From: Microcebus murinus
Taxonomy: Eukaryota > Chordata > Mammalia > Primates > Cheirogaleidae
NCBI RefSeq assembly: GCF_040939455.1
Contig: NC_134119.1
Location: forward strand, 15,054,501-15,118,500
Direction: 5' to 3'
Length of the DNA stretch: 64,000 nt
The translations under genes were made by a program, and so were the position numbers. Under the pieces are notes generated by a model. The model was given only the letters and a program-made list of their open reading frames with translations, was not told the origin of the DNA and did no database searches. Position 1 is the first letter of the stretch, and each line of letters opens with the position of its first letter. Positions 22,751 through 35,489 of the stretch are shown here, in pieces.

Positions 22751-23985
22751 AATAAAACAGACCCATAGACCAATGAAACAGAATAGAGAACCTAGAAATA
22801 AATCCATGCATTTACAGCCAATTGATTTTTTTTTTTTTAATTATTTTTTTTTATTTTGGCATATTATGGGGGTACAGATTTTAAGGTTTCAATAAATGCC
22901 CATTTCCCCCCTCCCCCCAAAAGTCTGAGTCTCCATCATGACCATCCCCCAGATGGTGCACATCTCACCCACTATGTATGTATATACCCGCCCCCCTCCC
23001 CCCTCCCACCTGCCCAATACCCTATTACTGTAGCACCTATGTGTCCACTTAGGTGCTACTCAGTTAATACCAGTTTGCTGGAGAATATATCTGGTGCTTG
23101 TTTTTCCATTCTTGGTTTTTGATAAAGATGCCAAGAATATGCATTAGGGAAAGAACAGTCTCTTCAATAAATGGTGTTGTGAAAACTAGATATCCACATG
23201 CAGAAGAATTAAACTAGTCCTTTATCTCTTAGCATATATAAAAATCTACTCTAAATGGATTAAAGGCTTAAATGTAAGACTGGAAACTATAAAATATACT
23301 AGGAGAAAAAATAAGGGAAACACTTCATGAAATTGGACTGGGCAAGGATTTTTTAAATAAGACATCAAAAGCACAGGGAACAGAAGCAAAAGTAAACAAA
23401 TAAGATAACACTAAACAAAACGCTCCTACAAAGCAAAGGAAATAATCCATATAGTAAAGAAACAACCTACAGAGTGGGAGAAAGTATTTTCAGACTATGC
23501 ATCTAGCAAGGGGTTAACATCCAGAATTTATAAGGAACTCAAACAACTCAATAGCAAAAAAATCAAATAATAAAATTAAAAAATGGGTAAAAGACCTGAA
23601 CAGACATTTCTCAAAAGAAAACATACAAATGTCCAATAGATACATGAAAAAACTCTTAACATTATTAATCATCAGAGAAATGCAAATTAAAACCATAATA
23701 AGATATCACCTTACCCCAATTAGACTGGCTATTACTAAAAAGACAAAAAATAACAAATGCTGGCAAGAATGCAGAGAAAAGAGAATTCTTATACACTGTC
23801 AGTGGAAATGCAACTTGGTACAGCAACTATGAAAAAAAGTGTGGAGGTTCCTCAAAAAATTAAAAATAGAACTACCATGCAATCCAGCAATCCCATTACT
23901 GGATATATATATATCTCCAAAGGAAATGAAATCAGTGTGTTAAAGAGACATGTGCATATCCATGTTTATTGCAGCTCTATTCACT
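22750..23985 (+). repeat. L1 ORF2 3' fragment, sense, interrupted by a younger L1
   Basis: 'cccatagaccaatgaaacagaatagag' starts a plus-strand L1 ORF2 segment. It breaks at about 22828, resumes at 23118 with 'tgataaagatgccaagaatatgc', and continues to the end-region motif 'tccagcaatcccattactgg' and beyond, stopping near 23985. It contains frameshifts and stops and is non-functional. Confidence 0.88.
22828..23118 (-). mobile_element. Strepsirrhine-type L1 3' tail, antisense, nested in older L1
   Basis: Poly-T (22828-22852) is followed by 'tattatgggggtacag', then the complement of the C-rich/G-rich 3' UTR (cccccctccc at 22906-22917 and 22989-23006), ending at 'ttccattcttgg'. The same tail occurs in sense at 38.23-38.55 kb. 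It splits the older L1 at 22750-23985 and is a 5'-truncated insertion of about 290 bp. Confidence 0.88.
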
Positions 23986-23999
23986 ATGCATTAATTTAT

Positions 24000-25650
24000 G
24001 CTAGAGATTACACACCAGTAACATCTAGCTTGCAAGTAAGTTTTATATGGATTGCAGTATTAATAAAAAGAGTCATAATCCTTTAAAATTGATTATTTTC
24101 CATAAAGCATTCAGAGATGTGGCTTCTTTTAGAATAACCAAATATTTGGCAACATGGTGACAATTAGCTGAATTTAGCAGCTGCTATTCTCCCCACTCCA
24201 TGTAATAGGGATTGAGCTGCCCAATTTGCTGGAATCCTCACCAAGCCTCCTGACTTATGTGCTTTACATTCCTGACCCTAAAGTCATCTGTGACTTCTGA
24301 CTTAGCACATTGTCTGCCAAAGTAGAAAACAATTTTTTTCCTTGGGGCCACAGTGTTTTATTATGAAAATAGAATAAAAACTTTGAAAACAAAACAATGT
24401 TTTTTAATTAAATGAAAACTTTACCCTACAGAAAGGGGCAAGGATGATAGATGGATAAAAAGAACAGATATCTATTACAATACCTGTTCCTTAAAGATGA
24501 AAATGCATTAGGATAAGGGGCAATTTATGAGCAGAACTATATTGAGAAATGTTTACTAAAATAAAGCTAAAATGTTATAAATGGTCTGATGATGTACTAA
24601 CACATCCTGTAAATACCAGGTAGAGAGAGTAACATTCAATGCACTGGTTATTTATTTGTGGGTGTTAAGAATGACTCTTACATTTGTTTGAGGCCAATAG
24701 GAATGATAGCACTTAGCATAAACATGTCACTGACTTATGTTGGTGACTTTTTGATAACAGTTTGATTCAGTTGGTTACAGTATGGAGGTGACATGGCCAA
24801 ATCATGGGATCATGGGTTCAGTCTTTGTTAGAGGAAGTCAGTTTGTCATTTTGCCATGTAATAGTATATAAACGTCAGGATTAAAATGGTGATGAATATT
24901 TAAAAAGATAAAGATCTATGGTAGAATGTGTCTTCATATTTCTTTCACTGTCAGGGAAAGGAGGGCTATTTTTCTCAGTTCTACATGAAATGGCAAAACC
25001 ATCTCAACTTTCACCATTGCCCACAATATTTTATGTAAAATTATGTTGTTTCTCTAAGGTGCCCTTATTATTTCTCTTCTCATTTTTCCCAGGAGACATG
25101 CACCAGGAGGAGCTGGCAAGTTTCCTTGGCAAGAACAGATGAATAAATAAGGAGCATGAGCTTGCGTCTTTTAGCTGAGGTGATTTGTCAAAAACCACTG
25201 TGGCTATTTTCAAATTTTAAGAGCTATGTTCCACCTTAATCAAGGGAAAATTTAAAAGCTAAATCATTGACTGTATCGAGGAAAAGATTTTGGTAGAAGA
25301 TGAAGTCAATTGCAGGTATGGCCGAATATATTGACTTAAAAGTATGTCAGGAATATGCTAGAGTGGTAGGCAATGGTGAATTACCTACTCATGTTTGACT
25401 AATTTATTGAGTGGTGAGTGGTGTTGAGTGAAGGATTTCATGAAAAATAATTGGCTTTGATCCTCAAGGACGAACAAATTATCTGAGCAAGAGACTCTTG
25501 AGGATCAGTCACTTGTTATAAGTACTACGTGGTACATATGGACAGATTGGGTTCTGCAATATGACCTGAGTTTATCTTTGTAATTTTTCAACGTTATCAG
25601 ATATTAATATGTAGCTCCAACTGTGCATACTATATATGTCTGGTTATTTC
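24000..25650. other. Intergenic sequence, no feature recognised
   Basis: AT-rich DNA with no gene and no repeat I can name. Only short, unrecognisable ORFs. Confidence 0.5.
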
Positions 25651-26110
25651 CATTTTCCCAATCAGATCTCTCCATCCTTCTCCACTGTGTGCTGTGCCTG
25701 GAGATTGGCTTTTATGGATCATATCACTGAGACTTGTTGCTTTACAGCTTCCCACTGGATTTGGCCAACAGGAGGCACTGTTTAAAACATTGGAGAGTTG
25801 AGTGGGAGAGTCAGTTCAGGGTTTTCATTTTCTAGGCTCCTTCTGTGTTAGATCTCTGCACATTGCCTTCACTTCTTTCAGAGCTCCTGTCAGGGAGCCC
25901 TTTCCAGATTCCATTAACCAGCCCCTCCCCTTGTCTCTCTAGGCCTAATTGGAAAATGGCTCCAGTATGTTGCTAGTCCCATGGGCTTCACTATGCTTCA
26001 CTGGATTTGCTTGCTCCTCCCATACATTTATAAACAATCCGTTAATAAACTCTCAACTATTCTTCTGTGTATGCCATCTCTTTCTTGCTGATACCCTGAC
26101 TGACATATCA
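25650..26110 (+). repeat. LTR-like repeat with polyadenylation signal
   Basis: Mixed-composition unit ending 'ccgttaataaactctcaactattcttctgtgtatgcc...gataccctgactgacata'. The AATAAA context and the 'ccctgactgacata' end are typical of old LTR or LTR-like repeats. Family not assigned. Confidence 0.4.
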
Positions 26111-26504
26111 CCTATGTAAAACATGACACATGATATATATTTTCAGGATATAGAATACTTTTACATTCAACTAATTACATATGTAGACAGAGCACTTGTG
26201 ACCTGACCAAAAGAATCTTGTGAATTATAACCAAAACAAATCTCAGCCTTATGGGAGCTTGGCTGGGTGAACACAGTAGCCAACATAAAACAAAACAAAA
26301 GAACACAACATAGAAGAACAAAAATGTGACATATATTGGGACAAGAGAAATAATATGGAAGAAAATCATGTTAAGAGGCTTGGAAAATATAATATTGCAA
26401 AATTGGCATTTTTAAGAAAAGTTTCCAGAACCAAACAACCAAAATTCAAATTATGAACAACTAGGAAATCCTAGTATTTAAGGAGTTAGGAAATTATCCA
26501 AAAA

Positions 26505-26577
26505 AAGAAGAAGAAGAAGAAGAAGAAGAAGAAGAAGAAGAAGAAGAAGAAGAAGAAGAAGAAGAAGAAGAAGAAGA
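26505..26577. repeat. (GAA)n/(AAG)n microsatellite, about 24 units
   Basis: Uninterrupted AAG triplets over about 73 bases, preceded by a short A run. The purine strand is plus. Such tracts can form triplex DNA and are length-variable. Confidence 0.97.
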
Positions 26578-26599
26578 ACTACTCACTGAAGAAAAAGGA

Positions 26600-27950
26600 A
26601 AAAGGAAAGGCTTAAGGAGATAGGATGAATGCTACAGAGCTCTTCTGGGTGACAACACCCAGAGCCACCATCTGTTGCACCAATATGGCAGCATGGTGGC
26701 TCTGTCCACGGTGCTGGACAAATCGTCATTTCTGTGCATTTCTTCATCTGCAGATCAGTTGATCTGAAAGAATTCTTAGTGCTTAATCCATGTGCTTTCA
26801 GAAATCCCTGGAAATTTCTTTGTACTAAAGGCATCTTCCAGAAGAGCAAACTGTACCAGGCCAAAAGAAGGGGGAGATGTCTCATTTGTCTCTCAGCGAT
26901 TACATATTTATACATGATCGATACTAGCATTACTGCCATCAGCAATTGATCTGTGCATATTACCATGCTAAAACAATTTACCATGAGGATAAACATAAAT
27001 GTGAGAACTCTGAGAAGTAGTTTTGAAATAAGAGGCCAGGACGAGAATAACTCTTAAGTCTACAAGATGGAAATACTCCAAATATCTGTACATAAATATA
27101 AGACTGAGTTTCTTCTATTTCTTCCATTACTTTATCTGGGGCCACAAAATTATTATCCCATGTAATGACACATTCCAAATATAAGAAAAACATTGTTAAA
27201 AAGGATAGGCTGAGCATAAATTAGCTGACATAACAAAGGTTATTTTTTGGTTTGTGGAAGAAAATACAACTTAAGGCTAAGATTTTACTTTATTATATAA
27301 TTGTCATTTATAATACTAACCAAGGGAAAGAAATATGTCTTTAAGATATCTTCAGTCTGATCATTTTAACAACAAAAAAACCATGTAGTTTCTCAGAAAA
27401 TATCAAATGTATAATAAAGGAGAAAAAAATTGACCATCTGACAATTTTCAGAAGTTTTTCAGCTCTGATATTAAAAATCTTAAATTTAAAATGTAGTATT
27501 TAATACTAACTTGATGATTGCAATAACTTTTGAAAACGTCTCCTTGGATTAGAAAGAATGGGAAAGGGAAACTAGAACAAATTGCAACAATGAGGAGAAT
27601 AGTAGTAATCTTATGAGACCACAAAAAAGATGCAAGAAATGTCTTTCCAATGATGTGATATCGAGTTCTCAAAAATCACAGTACAGACTTGCAATCACAT
27701 TTTTAGCCATCATCACTTGGAAATGCAAGCACTTGAAAGTCACCTTATATTTCACCTCTTGCCTTTCATCTTATGATTTTGGAAAAGTCCCCAGGTGTGG
27801 TGACAAGAATATTAAAGGATCTCAGGGCACAGATTCTCAGCCTTATCAGAATTATGATGGACAAACCATTTCGGTTCTCAGTTTTTTCCCAAAAATAATA
27901 CATGTGCTATCTGGTCCACAAGGTTATTTTGGGTTTTAAATAAGCATATG
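26600..27950. other. Intergenic sequence, no gene recognised
   Basis: Contains a 137-codon minus ORF (26583-26996) without recognisable domain, start context or codon pattern; I treat it as chance. The rest is AT-rich unique-looking DNA. Confidence 0.5.

Positions 27951-27952
<2 letters not shown>

Positions 27953-27996
<44 letters not shown>
27953..27996. repeat. (AT)n microsatellite
   Basis: About 22 uninterrupted AT units. Confidence 0.97.
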
Positions 27997-27999
<3 letters not shown>

Positions 28000-28089
28000 A
28001 GAGATCAGTAGAGTTTCCTCAAGTCATTGGGATCTGAATTGAATTGCCTCAAATCCCAGTTGGAATGGAGTTCTGTGTGATTTTTGCTC

Positions 28090-28720
28090 TAGGCCCACTT
28101 GGCTAAACTGGTGCTAAGTTTGCCAGAATCCTCTTCCTTGTATGTTTCCAGACTGGAGTTGGCCAAATGAGAACGTTATGAGCGATTCAGAGAGGTGAAG
28201 TGAGGCTGCAGCCACGATGTTCTGAAGGTCATGGTGATCAGATACAGAGAGAGGCTGGTGCAGAGGTGGGTTCTGGTTTGTGATCACCCTTTCCCCCACC
28301 TCAAGTACAGCTCTCCCTTTTGACTCCCAGCTCTGCTGACCAACAGCAACTCCAGGCTAACCACTGGACTCCTGGCTGCAAACTCCCAAAGGCACTAGCC
28401 ATAAAGAGGCAGGAGCCTCCCTAGACTTCCACACCAACCCTGCTCGGGAGCCCACCCCAGTTGCTGGAGGTGCTTGGCTTCCAAGTTCCCCTGTGCCAGT
28501 GCTTCAGAAAGCCTAATTGGTGATTTTCCCCTGATCTGCCAATTTCCCTTTTCTCACCCTTTCTTTCCCAGCACCTCCCACAACAGTGCAAAGTTGAATT
28601 GCTATAATAAATTCCTTATTCTACAGCACTCAGATTGGTTGTGTTTTCCTGATTCTGCTCTTATATTATGTGTGATTACCATTAGGCATCATTCTCAGAC
28701 CATATCAGCTTAATCCTCTC
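28090..28720 (+). repeat. LTR-like repeat, uncertain family
   Basis: C-rich middle section, then 'ctataataaattccttattctacagcactcagattggttgtgttttcctgattctg', which is a common end of an old mammalian LTR. No internal coding sequence. 28720-29140 shows nothing recognisable. Confidence 0.4.
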
Positions 28721-29139
28721 CAGAATCATTTGAACTGAAATGGATTTTGATGTTAACCTCTCAGCTGCTATCCAAGTTCCTTATTAAAACATCCAAGTAA
28801 AAATATGGTCTGCATTTTTTAAATTAAATTGATGTCAGGAGACCTATCTACCATGACACTCAATGTTACTTTTATAAGGTTTTACATGAGAAATGTCTCA
28901 TGACTTATTGCCAGTTTAGACCTTATTTCTTTTGCTTTTTCCTTTTTGTGAAACCTGTTAGTTTTCATTTTTGCCCTAGCTTCCAGGAGGCTCAGAGTCA
29001 TATATGATGCCTAATTATAGGAACTATCTCATCTCTCAACGTATTTGGTTATTCCTCTCTTTCATGTGTCTTTTATTAGAACTTGTATCAAATTGGAAAT
29101 GGTTCAGAAAGGACAAATGACTAATAAGATCTATTAATT

Positions 29140-29310
29140 CGGTGCTTACCTAGAGTAATCTGAGCTAGACACTCTACCTATATTTTCTTTCTATTATTTT
29201 TATTTCATTTTACATATGAAGAAACTGAGGTTCAGTGATATTAAGGGATGCTAAGTGGTCAGTGATAGAACGTGAAGGTGGATGCATTCAACCTATGCCC
29301 TAATGTATCT
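29140..29310 (+). repeat. MIR fragment
   Basis: 'cattttacatatgaagaaactgaggttcagtgatattaaggg' is an excellent MIR core match. A (GATGAT)n stretch follows at 29514-29540. Confidence 0.8.
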
Positions 29311-29739
29311 CCATGTGTCAGGCTGTCATCCTAGCTGAAAATGTCAGATATTCACATGAGGACAGTGAAATTTCCATCTCTGTCTTTCTTAACCTGACTG
29401 AAGAATGAAGACCTCAACATGGGTCCCTTTCTTGTCTAGTGGAGAAGTTTGTGTGTAAGCAGAACATGAAGTGAATGTGTTATGAAATGGAAGTTGGTGA
29501 TGAGATACTGAAAATGATGATGATGATGAAGATGATGGTGATGTATCATTCTAGTGCAAAGGAAGATTGTGGTGATTTTCAATCACTTCTCTCTACTCCC
29601 TCATTTGCATTATGTTTTCAAGAGATCTAGCATATGGGACCTTACATCTTAATTTGTGGATTTTATGACTGGATGGAATATATCCCCTGACTCTAATAAT
29701 CATATATAAATAGCTAAAAGGATTAACTGAACGAATGAT

Positions 29740-29975
29740 TAACTGAGTGATTACAATACATCAAGCACTATTGTAAAGTCTTTACACATGTTAACTCATT
29801 TCTTACTTGAAATAATGCTTTGAAGTAGACACTTGTCTTATCCCCATTATACACAGGTCAAGACCAAGGCACAAAGAGGTTACGTTGCTCCCCTCAGCCA
29901 AATCACAGAGCTTCTAAAAGGTAGAGCAAGAATTCGAACACAAGGAGTTTGGCCCATGGAGCCCATTCTCTCAAC
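29740..29975 (+). repeat. MIR element
   Basis: Nearly full length: 'catcaagcactattgtaaagtctttacacatgttaactcattt', 'tccccattatacacaggtcaagaccaaggcacaaagaggttacg', and the right end 'ggtagagcaagaattcgaacacaagg'. Plus orientation. Confidence 0.85.
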
Positions 29976-29999
29976 CAGGAAGTTGAGGCCCATTTTCTT

Positions 30000-32190
30000 T
30001 CTCTCCATGATCAAGGGAAAGAGGATGTACTTATTAGTTACATTTATATTAGTTATATTTGGATTCTATGACTTCCTGGCAATGTTACCTTGAGCTAGTC
30101 ACTTAACTTCTTTAAGTTTCAGTTTGAGAGCTCTTTTAAGAATCAAGTGATAGAATTCTTTCAAATCAACTACTTACTGCTTTGTTGAGTGCCTATGAGC
30201 TTAGAACTAATCTAGGTGCTACGAATTAAACCACCTATGCACAGAGAATTATACCACCATTCAAGAGTTTTGCTCTCAGACACAAGCATAAAGACACTCA
30301 AAATACTTGCTTAATTGGAATAAATTTTCCTGCAGCTGGCCTCAAGCATTCCAGCTTCCCTTAAGAAGACAAGAAAGGCTGTTATTGGAGAAACTCCTTT
30401 CTTTTGCTTTTCACTTTCTCCCTGCATCCTGTTACATCCTTTTCTTAGAGAATTTTCTTTACTGTATTCCTTTGACAAAGTTAATACCTTTGAAAATCTG
30501 CCATCTGTAGTCACCCTCGCAAATCACTAATGCACCCCAGATCCCTGAGATCTGGACACTATGAATATGCAGAGGCCTAGTGGGTGACTGATGCATGGCA
30601 GGGCAGAAAGGATGCCTTTTTGTATCTCTACGTTGGTACCATTGGGTAAGTAGCATCCTGGCTGTGACTTGGCTGCAAGTGTTAGCAGGGAAGACCAGTT
30701 CCTGGAAGACAGGAGAAGCTGTGTGTTGGCTCCGGGCAAGGGGAAAGCAACAGTTCCAACAGACAGATTGTGACTGTTCTTTTTTCCCTCCTCCTTGAGT
30801 TTGGTAGCAATAAGGCATATGACATGGATTGCTCAGCCTGATCACAGTCTCAGGTTGTTAAATAATCTTCAGGCTTTAGGAAGGCAACACACATGTCCAA
30901 TAAAGAGAAGCCACACAACAAAGAGTGCAGTTATTTCCAGTGACTGAATTCTGCCTCAATCTGTGTAATCTCCAAAGCTTTTCAGATTAAGGGATAGCAA
31001 ACGAAGAGAAAGGTTTAAATGAATCTGCAATCTGTGGCTTCTGGGTTCATGATCAGTTGGCAGGAACTGAGAAGCAGAAAGGAGACCTGGTTGCATTTAG
31101 GCTGAACACCCTTCCTGGGTGGCTTACATCAAGGCCAGGTGGCTTTCTTTCTTAAACAAATGAATCAGTGTTTTTAATCCTATGTTTTCCAACCATCTAT
31201 TTTTCCAACTGTGGAAACCCTCCCCTCCCCTTTATCATGATAAAGCTGTGCTTCAGGTAAAGCAAGTGTTTTTATTCCAGATTTGCAAGTGAGAAGACTT
31301 TCCACAAGAAGTTGAGAGATTCAATTATGTTTCTACAGCTTAACTAGATACAAATCCCAATCATGACTCTCATGTCATTGTTTGTTCCACATACTACAGC
31401 ATTCTCTCTAGAACTTGCTATTGGATGTTGACTTCTCTGTTTCTGATACAAATTCATCCTTCCACAGGTAACATACCCATGAATCAGGGAGTGTTTGCTC
31501 ACTGGTAAATGCAAAGGGTTAAGAGAAGCATCAGGTACTGAAAGTGGTAACTTTTCATGGTTCACTCTTTCTTGTTTATTAAACCCTAAATTGGTTTCTC
31601 ACTCTTAAGTTAAAGATCCTACATTGGTGGCCCCCAGATGTGCTTAAGATATTTTGAGTTAATTGTCAAAATTATAAATTGGGGGAATTCACATCAATTT
31701 TTGGATTTCTGGCAACTCTGCAAAAGTTAGTTGAGCTAGTTACATTGTATCTTCATTCTTCCCTGCCAACAGTTTGTTAGAGCTAAGCAGATGTATTCTA
31801 CTGAGTCCACCCTGCTGGGTTCGAATAGTTACCTGCATTTGCTACTCTTGTAAGATTTAAGCTAATGAGAAGAAAGACAGGTACTTTTAAGGGACTTGCA
31901 CTTTAGTCATAGCTATTAAAGAGCTTAAAATAATGAATAACTTTATGAACTAGACAGAGATTGGAGAAATCTTTGCAGTCAGCTCATGGAACTATCCTGA
32001 GTCCTCCATTGCTCAAAGGCTTGCTCATTGCTTGATGAACTGCCTTGTCTTACTGGATGTGTGATTTTCTGCCATTTCTTTATGCTGCTTATTTCTTAAG
32101 CATTTCATTGTCAATTAGCGTCCTCTATGAGAGAAGGAAGAGAACCATACAAAATAGAAAATATTTTGTTTGGAAACAAATCCAAAGCTA
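30000..32190. other. Intergenic sequence, no gene recognised
   Basis: Unique-looking DNA with a possible MIR trace near 30170-30240 ('gtgcctatgagcttagaactaatctaggtgcta'). A 128-codon minus ORF at 30459-30845 has no recognisable domain. Confidence 0.5.
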
Positions 32191-32193
32191 ACT

Positions 32194-32574
32194 ACAGATA
32201 GTTCCTGACTTACAATAGGTTGACTTATAATTTTTTAATTTTGCATGATGGAAAGGTATGAAAGCAATACATATTCAGTAGAAACCATACTTCCAGTATT
32301 TACACAATCATTCTGTTCTTCACTTTCAGGATAGTAGTCAATAAATTCCATGAGATAGTCAACATTTTATTATAAAATATGCTTTCTGTTAGATGATTTT
32401 GCCCAACTGCAGGCTAATATATGTGTTCAGAGCACCTTGAAGGCAGGCTATGCTATGCTATGATATTCAGCAGGTTAGGTGTATTAAATGCATTTTCAAC
32501 TTAACAATGTTTTCGATTTAGGATGGGTTTATCTGCATGTAACCCCATTGCAAGTCAAGGAACATCTATAGTTA
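32194..32574 (+). mobile_element. Tigger-type non-autonomous DNA transposon
   Basis: The left end 'cagatagttcctgacttacaataggttgacttataat' and the right end '...aaccccattgcaagtcaaggaacatctatag' are imperfect terminal inverted repeats. The interior ('gaaagcaatacatattcagtagaaacca', 'ttttgcccaactgcaggctaatat') matches a common internally deleted mariner/Tigger family. It flanks TA, the expected target. No transposase is present. Confidence 0.75.
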
Positions 32575-32579
32575 AATTA

Positions 32580-34480
32580 AGTCTTCACCTTATGTGTAAC
32601 ATTGTTTTCTCCTACCAATCCTCTGTTTCATTAACATATATGAAGAGGCTATTCTCTGGGCATTAACTATTTTTATGAACACACACACATCAGATTTTTG
32701 CATGCCCTATGCTCAATGTGGGTGTGGTCCTTGTATTTTCTCCATGATGCAACAAAGAGACCTGAATTAAATATCTAAGATCTACTTCTTTGCCTGTAAA
32801 TCTATGTTGACTTTGCCACTAAATCTCCCAAGGTTTTAGTTTTTTACTTGATAAAATGGGTAGGGTGAGAAGTTGAACAAGATGCTTAGTTAAGTTTCTC
32901 CTGAGTTTAAAAACCTATGATTGCCTAATTCTTCCAGCATCACTTGAACATGTAACATTTGAGCTATGCATTTTTTTGTATCTTGATTGTGAGGTGATCA
33001 GATTTCAGGCAGCCAACCCCTAGTGAGGGCATCCTCCAGTGTAGCTTGTAGTAGTTTTGGCAACAGCATCAAAGATGGGATACAAAGGACTAGAGATTTT
33101 CTTCCATGATTGTACCATTATTGGGAACTTTCTTGTGTAGCTGTCTTCAACCAAGATTCCACTTAACTGAGATGTTATCACATGAAGAAGAATCAAAATG
33201 TAACTTAAACATATGTGTCATACTTAAAATATCAACTTTATCCTAAGGCTCTTTCTAGTACAGTTCTGAGTTCTGTATATTTTGCTGTGAGACATCAACA
33301 CATTTGCCATGCCAAATTCAGTTCATCAATCTCATCCAACTAGACTATAAACGAAAAAAAAAAAAAAGAGAGAGAGAGAATAACTCAACTGAAAAAATAA
33401 TGAATCTGAAACTGATTTTTTAAAAAGATGGAAAACAAAATCAATTTGGTGTTGCTTTAATTTTTGATGATTTACAGTGGGAGTTCTAATGCCCAGCAGG
33501 TACCATTTGACATTTTCATCTCCAGTGCTGTGAAGAGATTAGCACTTACTGGTATTGATTTAAGCTAGGATTTATACCAGGGCTGTCATTTTTATGGAAA
33601 GCACAATAAAAGAGATTAGAAAGAAATTGCCAAGCAGCCTGGGTCTAATCAATTGTAGAAAGCTTTCATTGGGAATTTGCAATTTTACCAAGCAGAAAGT
33701 TAACATGTGCAGGATAAGCAATAAGAAAGGAAATTCACATCAGGACTTAGAATTGTGGCCAGGCTAAAAATCAAACCATGTCGCACAGTAGGTAACATCT
33801 TTCTGCTAACTTTCCATGGAATTTCCAAAGAGAAATATCTGTGTAAGACAGTGTTTTAGTGTTTACTGAAGTTGAGCAGACCCCTGATGAAGGACCAAAG
33901 GGAAGCACATCATATATTTCAAGACTACATTTGGGGAAAATTTCGTAGAGCTGAAGTCAAGCTGACTCTGAAGTGTATGACTTTTGTTTGGTTTTGATTG
34001 AGAGGGAGGAGTTAGTCAAGGAGGTCAAGAAGTCCAATGCCAACTCAAAGTTCACCGCTCAAACTGATCTCAAAGCCCAGAAAGGACAGAAGGCAGAGAG
34101 AAAAGTAATGTGGGGGGAGCATTCCCTGCTAAATTCTGAAACCGAGCTCATATAGAAATTGGCAGTGTGACACACGAACATTGAGATACAAGTACCAAAA
34201 GTGATGTCAACAAAGATTCTTGATATTCTAGCAAAGAGTTACCAAAACAACCTCAAGTAATCTGCTTTACTTGAAAAATTAATCAGAAAGAAGATCCTAT
34301 TTACTACTACATTAAATTAATTACAAGTTAAACACACAGGTTATACCAGTGCTTGTACAAAGGGCCCAAGATAGAAAAAATTAAAATAAGGGAATGCTGC
34401 AAAGAAGAGGCTCACAATGTACAGGAGGAAAGATTTGAAATGAAGGTGCATCATTGCAAGACAGAGTGATAATTATGATC
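32580..34480. other. Intergenic sequence with a candidate regulatory block
   Basis: No gene or named repeat. An A run and (GA)n lie at 33354-33379. The 33450-33830 part is unusually free of repeats and dense in homeodomain/HNF-like motifs; see findings. Confidence 0.5.
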
Positions 34481-34489
34481 ATAGCATTA

Positions 34490-34785
34490 TGGCCTTGGGG
34501 GCAGAGACAGTTTAGACAAGAAGGCAGTTAAGGCTCTCGGGAAGGACAGAGAGAAGGGGATCAAGGATAGCTTTTAAGGGGAGCTCACATAAAAGCTGAG
34601 TTTTGGAGAATAACTGGAAAGACAAGGGAGGGACGAGCATTCCAGATGGAAGGGACAGCAGGTGCAAAGACATGAGGTGAAAGAGGGGGCTGGAGTTTGG
34701 ATTTTATTCCATAGGCAACAGGGAAAATGTGGGCTTGTTTCAAGTGTGTGTATGTGTGATGTGTGCGTGGGCCAAGTCGTGTGAC
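34490..34785 (-). repeat. L2 3' end, antisense
   Basis: 'gggacgagcattccagatggaagggacagcaggtgcaaagacatgaggtg' and 'ggattttattccataggcaaca' are the complement of the standard L2 3' end. Its 5' side abuts the next L2. Confidence 0.8.
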
Positions 34786-34804
34786 CTGATCAGAATTGTG
34801 TTTT

Positions 34805-35200
34805 AGAATGACCGCCTGCTACCGTCTTCATCTTCATTCAGTGGACCCATGTCATGGTCTTCTATGCGGTCTCTCTGCTTTCATCCTTGCCTCCAGAGTG
34901 TGATGCTCTGAAAATGTCACCCTTCTGCTCGAACCTGTCAATGGCCCCTCATGGAACTACGAGAGGGCCTGTTACATGGATCCACATCTCCTAGCACTCA
35001 ACAAAGATCCACTGCCTCCTTACTGGTCCTCAAACTTGCCTGTGTCTGGGACTTTGTGCGTATCAATTGCTCTTCCTAGAATACTTTTTCTCTGGGTATC
35101 TCTGTGCTCACTCCTTCAATTGCTCCAGGTGCTCAGGTGTCACCTCTTTAGAGAGGCCTTCAGCTACTCTGTCTGCTCAATACAATTGTGAACGAATGAA
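34805..35200 (+). repeat. L2 3' end, sense
   Basis: 'cctgtcaatggcccctcatgg', 'tggtcctcaaacttgcctgtg', 'ttgctcttcctagaatac' and 'caggtgtcacctctttagagaggccttc' are in L2 order on the plus strand. It forms a back-to-back pair with the antisense L2 to its left. Confidence 0.85.
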
Positions 35201-35489
35201 TAGGTGGATGGATGAGTAAACAGAGGTGGTGACAATGGGGGTCAATGTCCCACAGGAGGTTTGGGAGAGTCTGAGGAGAGAGAATACAAGCAGGTGGGAA
35301 TTGAGGGTCCTGGGTGGTACTTGGTGGTTGCTTGGGTATGGCAGAGGTGGGTGTAGGAATCTGAGGGATTAGAAGGTGCAGGAGGTCTCTCCTGGGTTAT
35401 GGACTGGAGGACTAATGAAGGCAGGACATATTTTTGCGCATGTTTTTGGCTGGAGGCATGAATGGTCAGAGAATAAATAATAAGAGCAT

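Noticed and set aside
22856..23122. 88-codon ORF rich in proline and histidine
   Set aside because: It is read through the C-rich complement of an L1 3' UTR.
26583..26996. 137-codon minus ORF
   Set aside because: No known domain; starts inside the purine tract edge and the residue pattern looks random.
30459..30845. 128-codon minus ORF
   Set aside because: Overlaps other open frames on both strands, with no domain or splice context.
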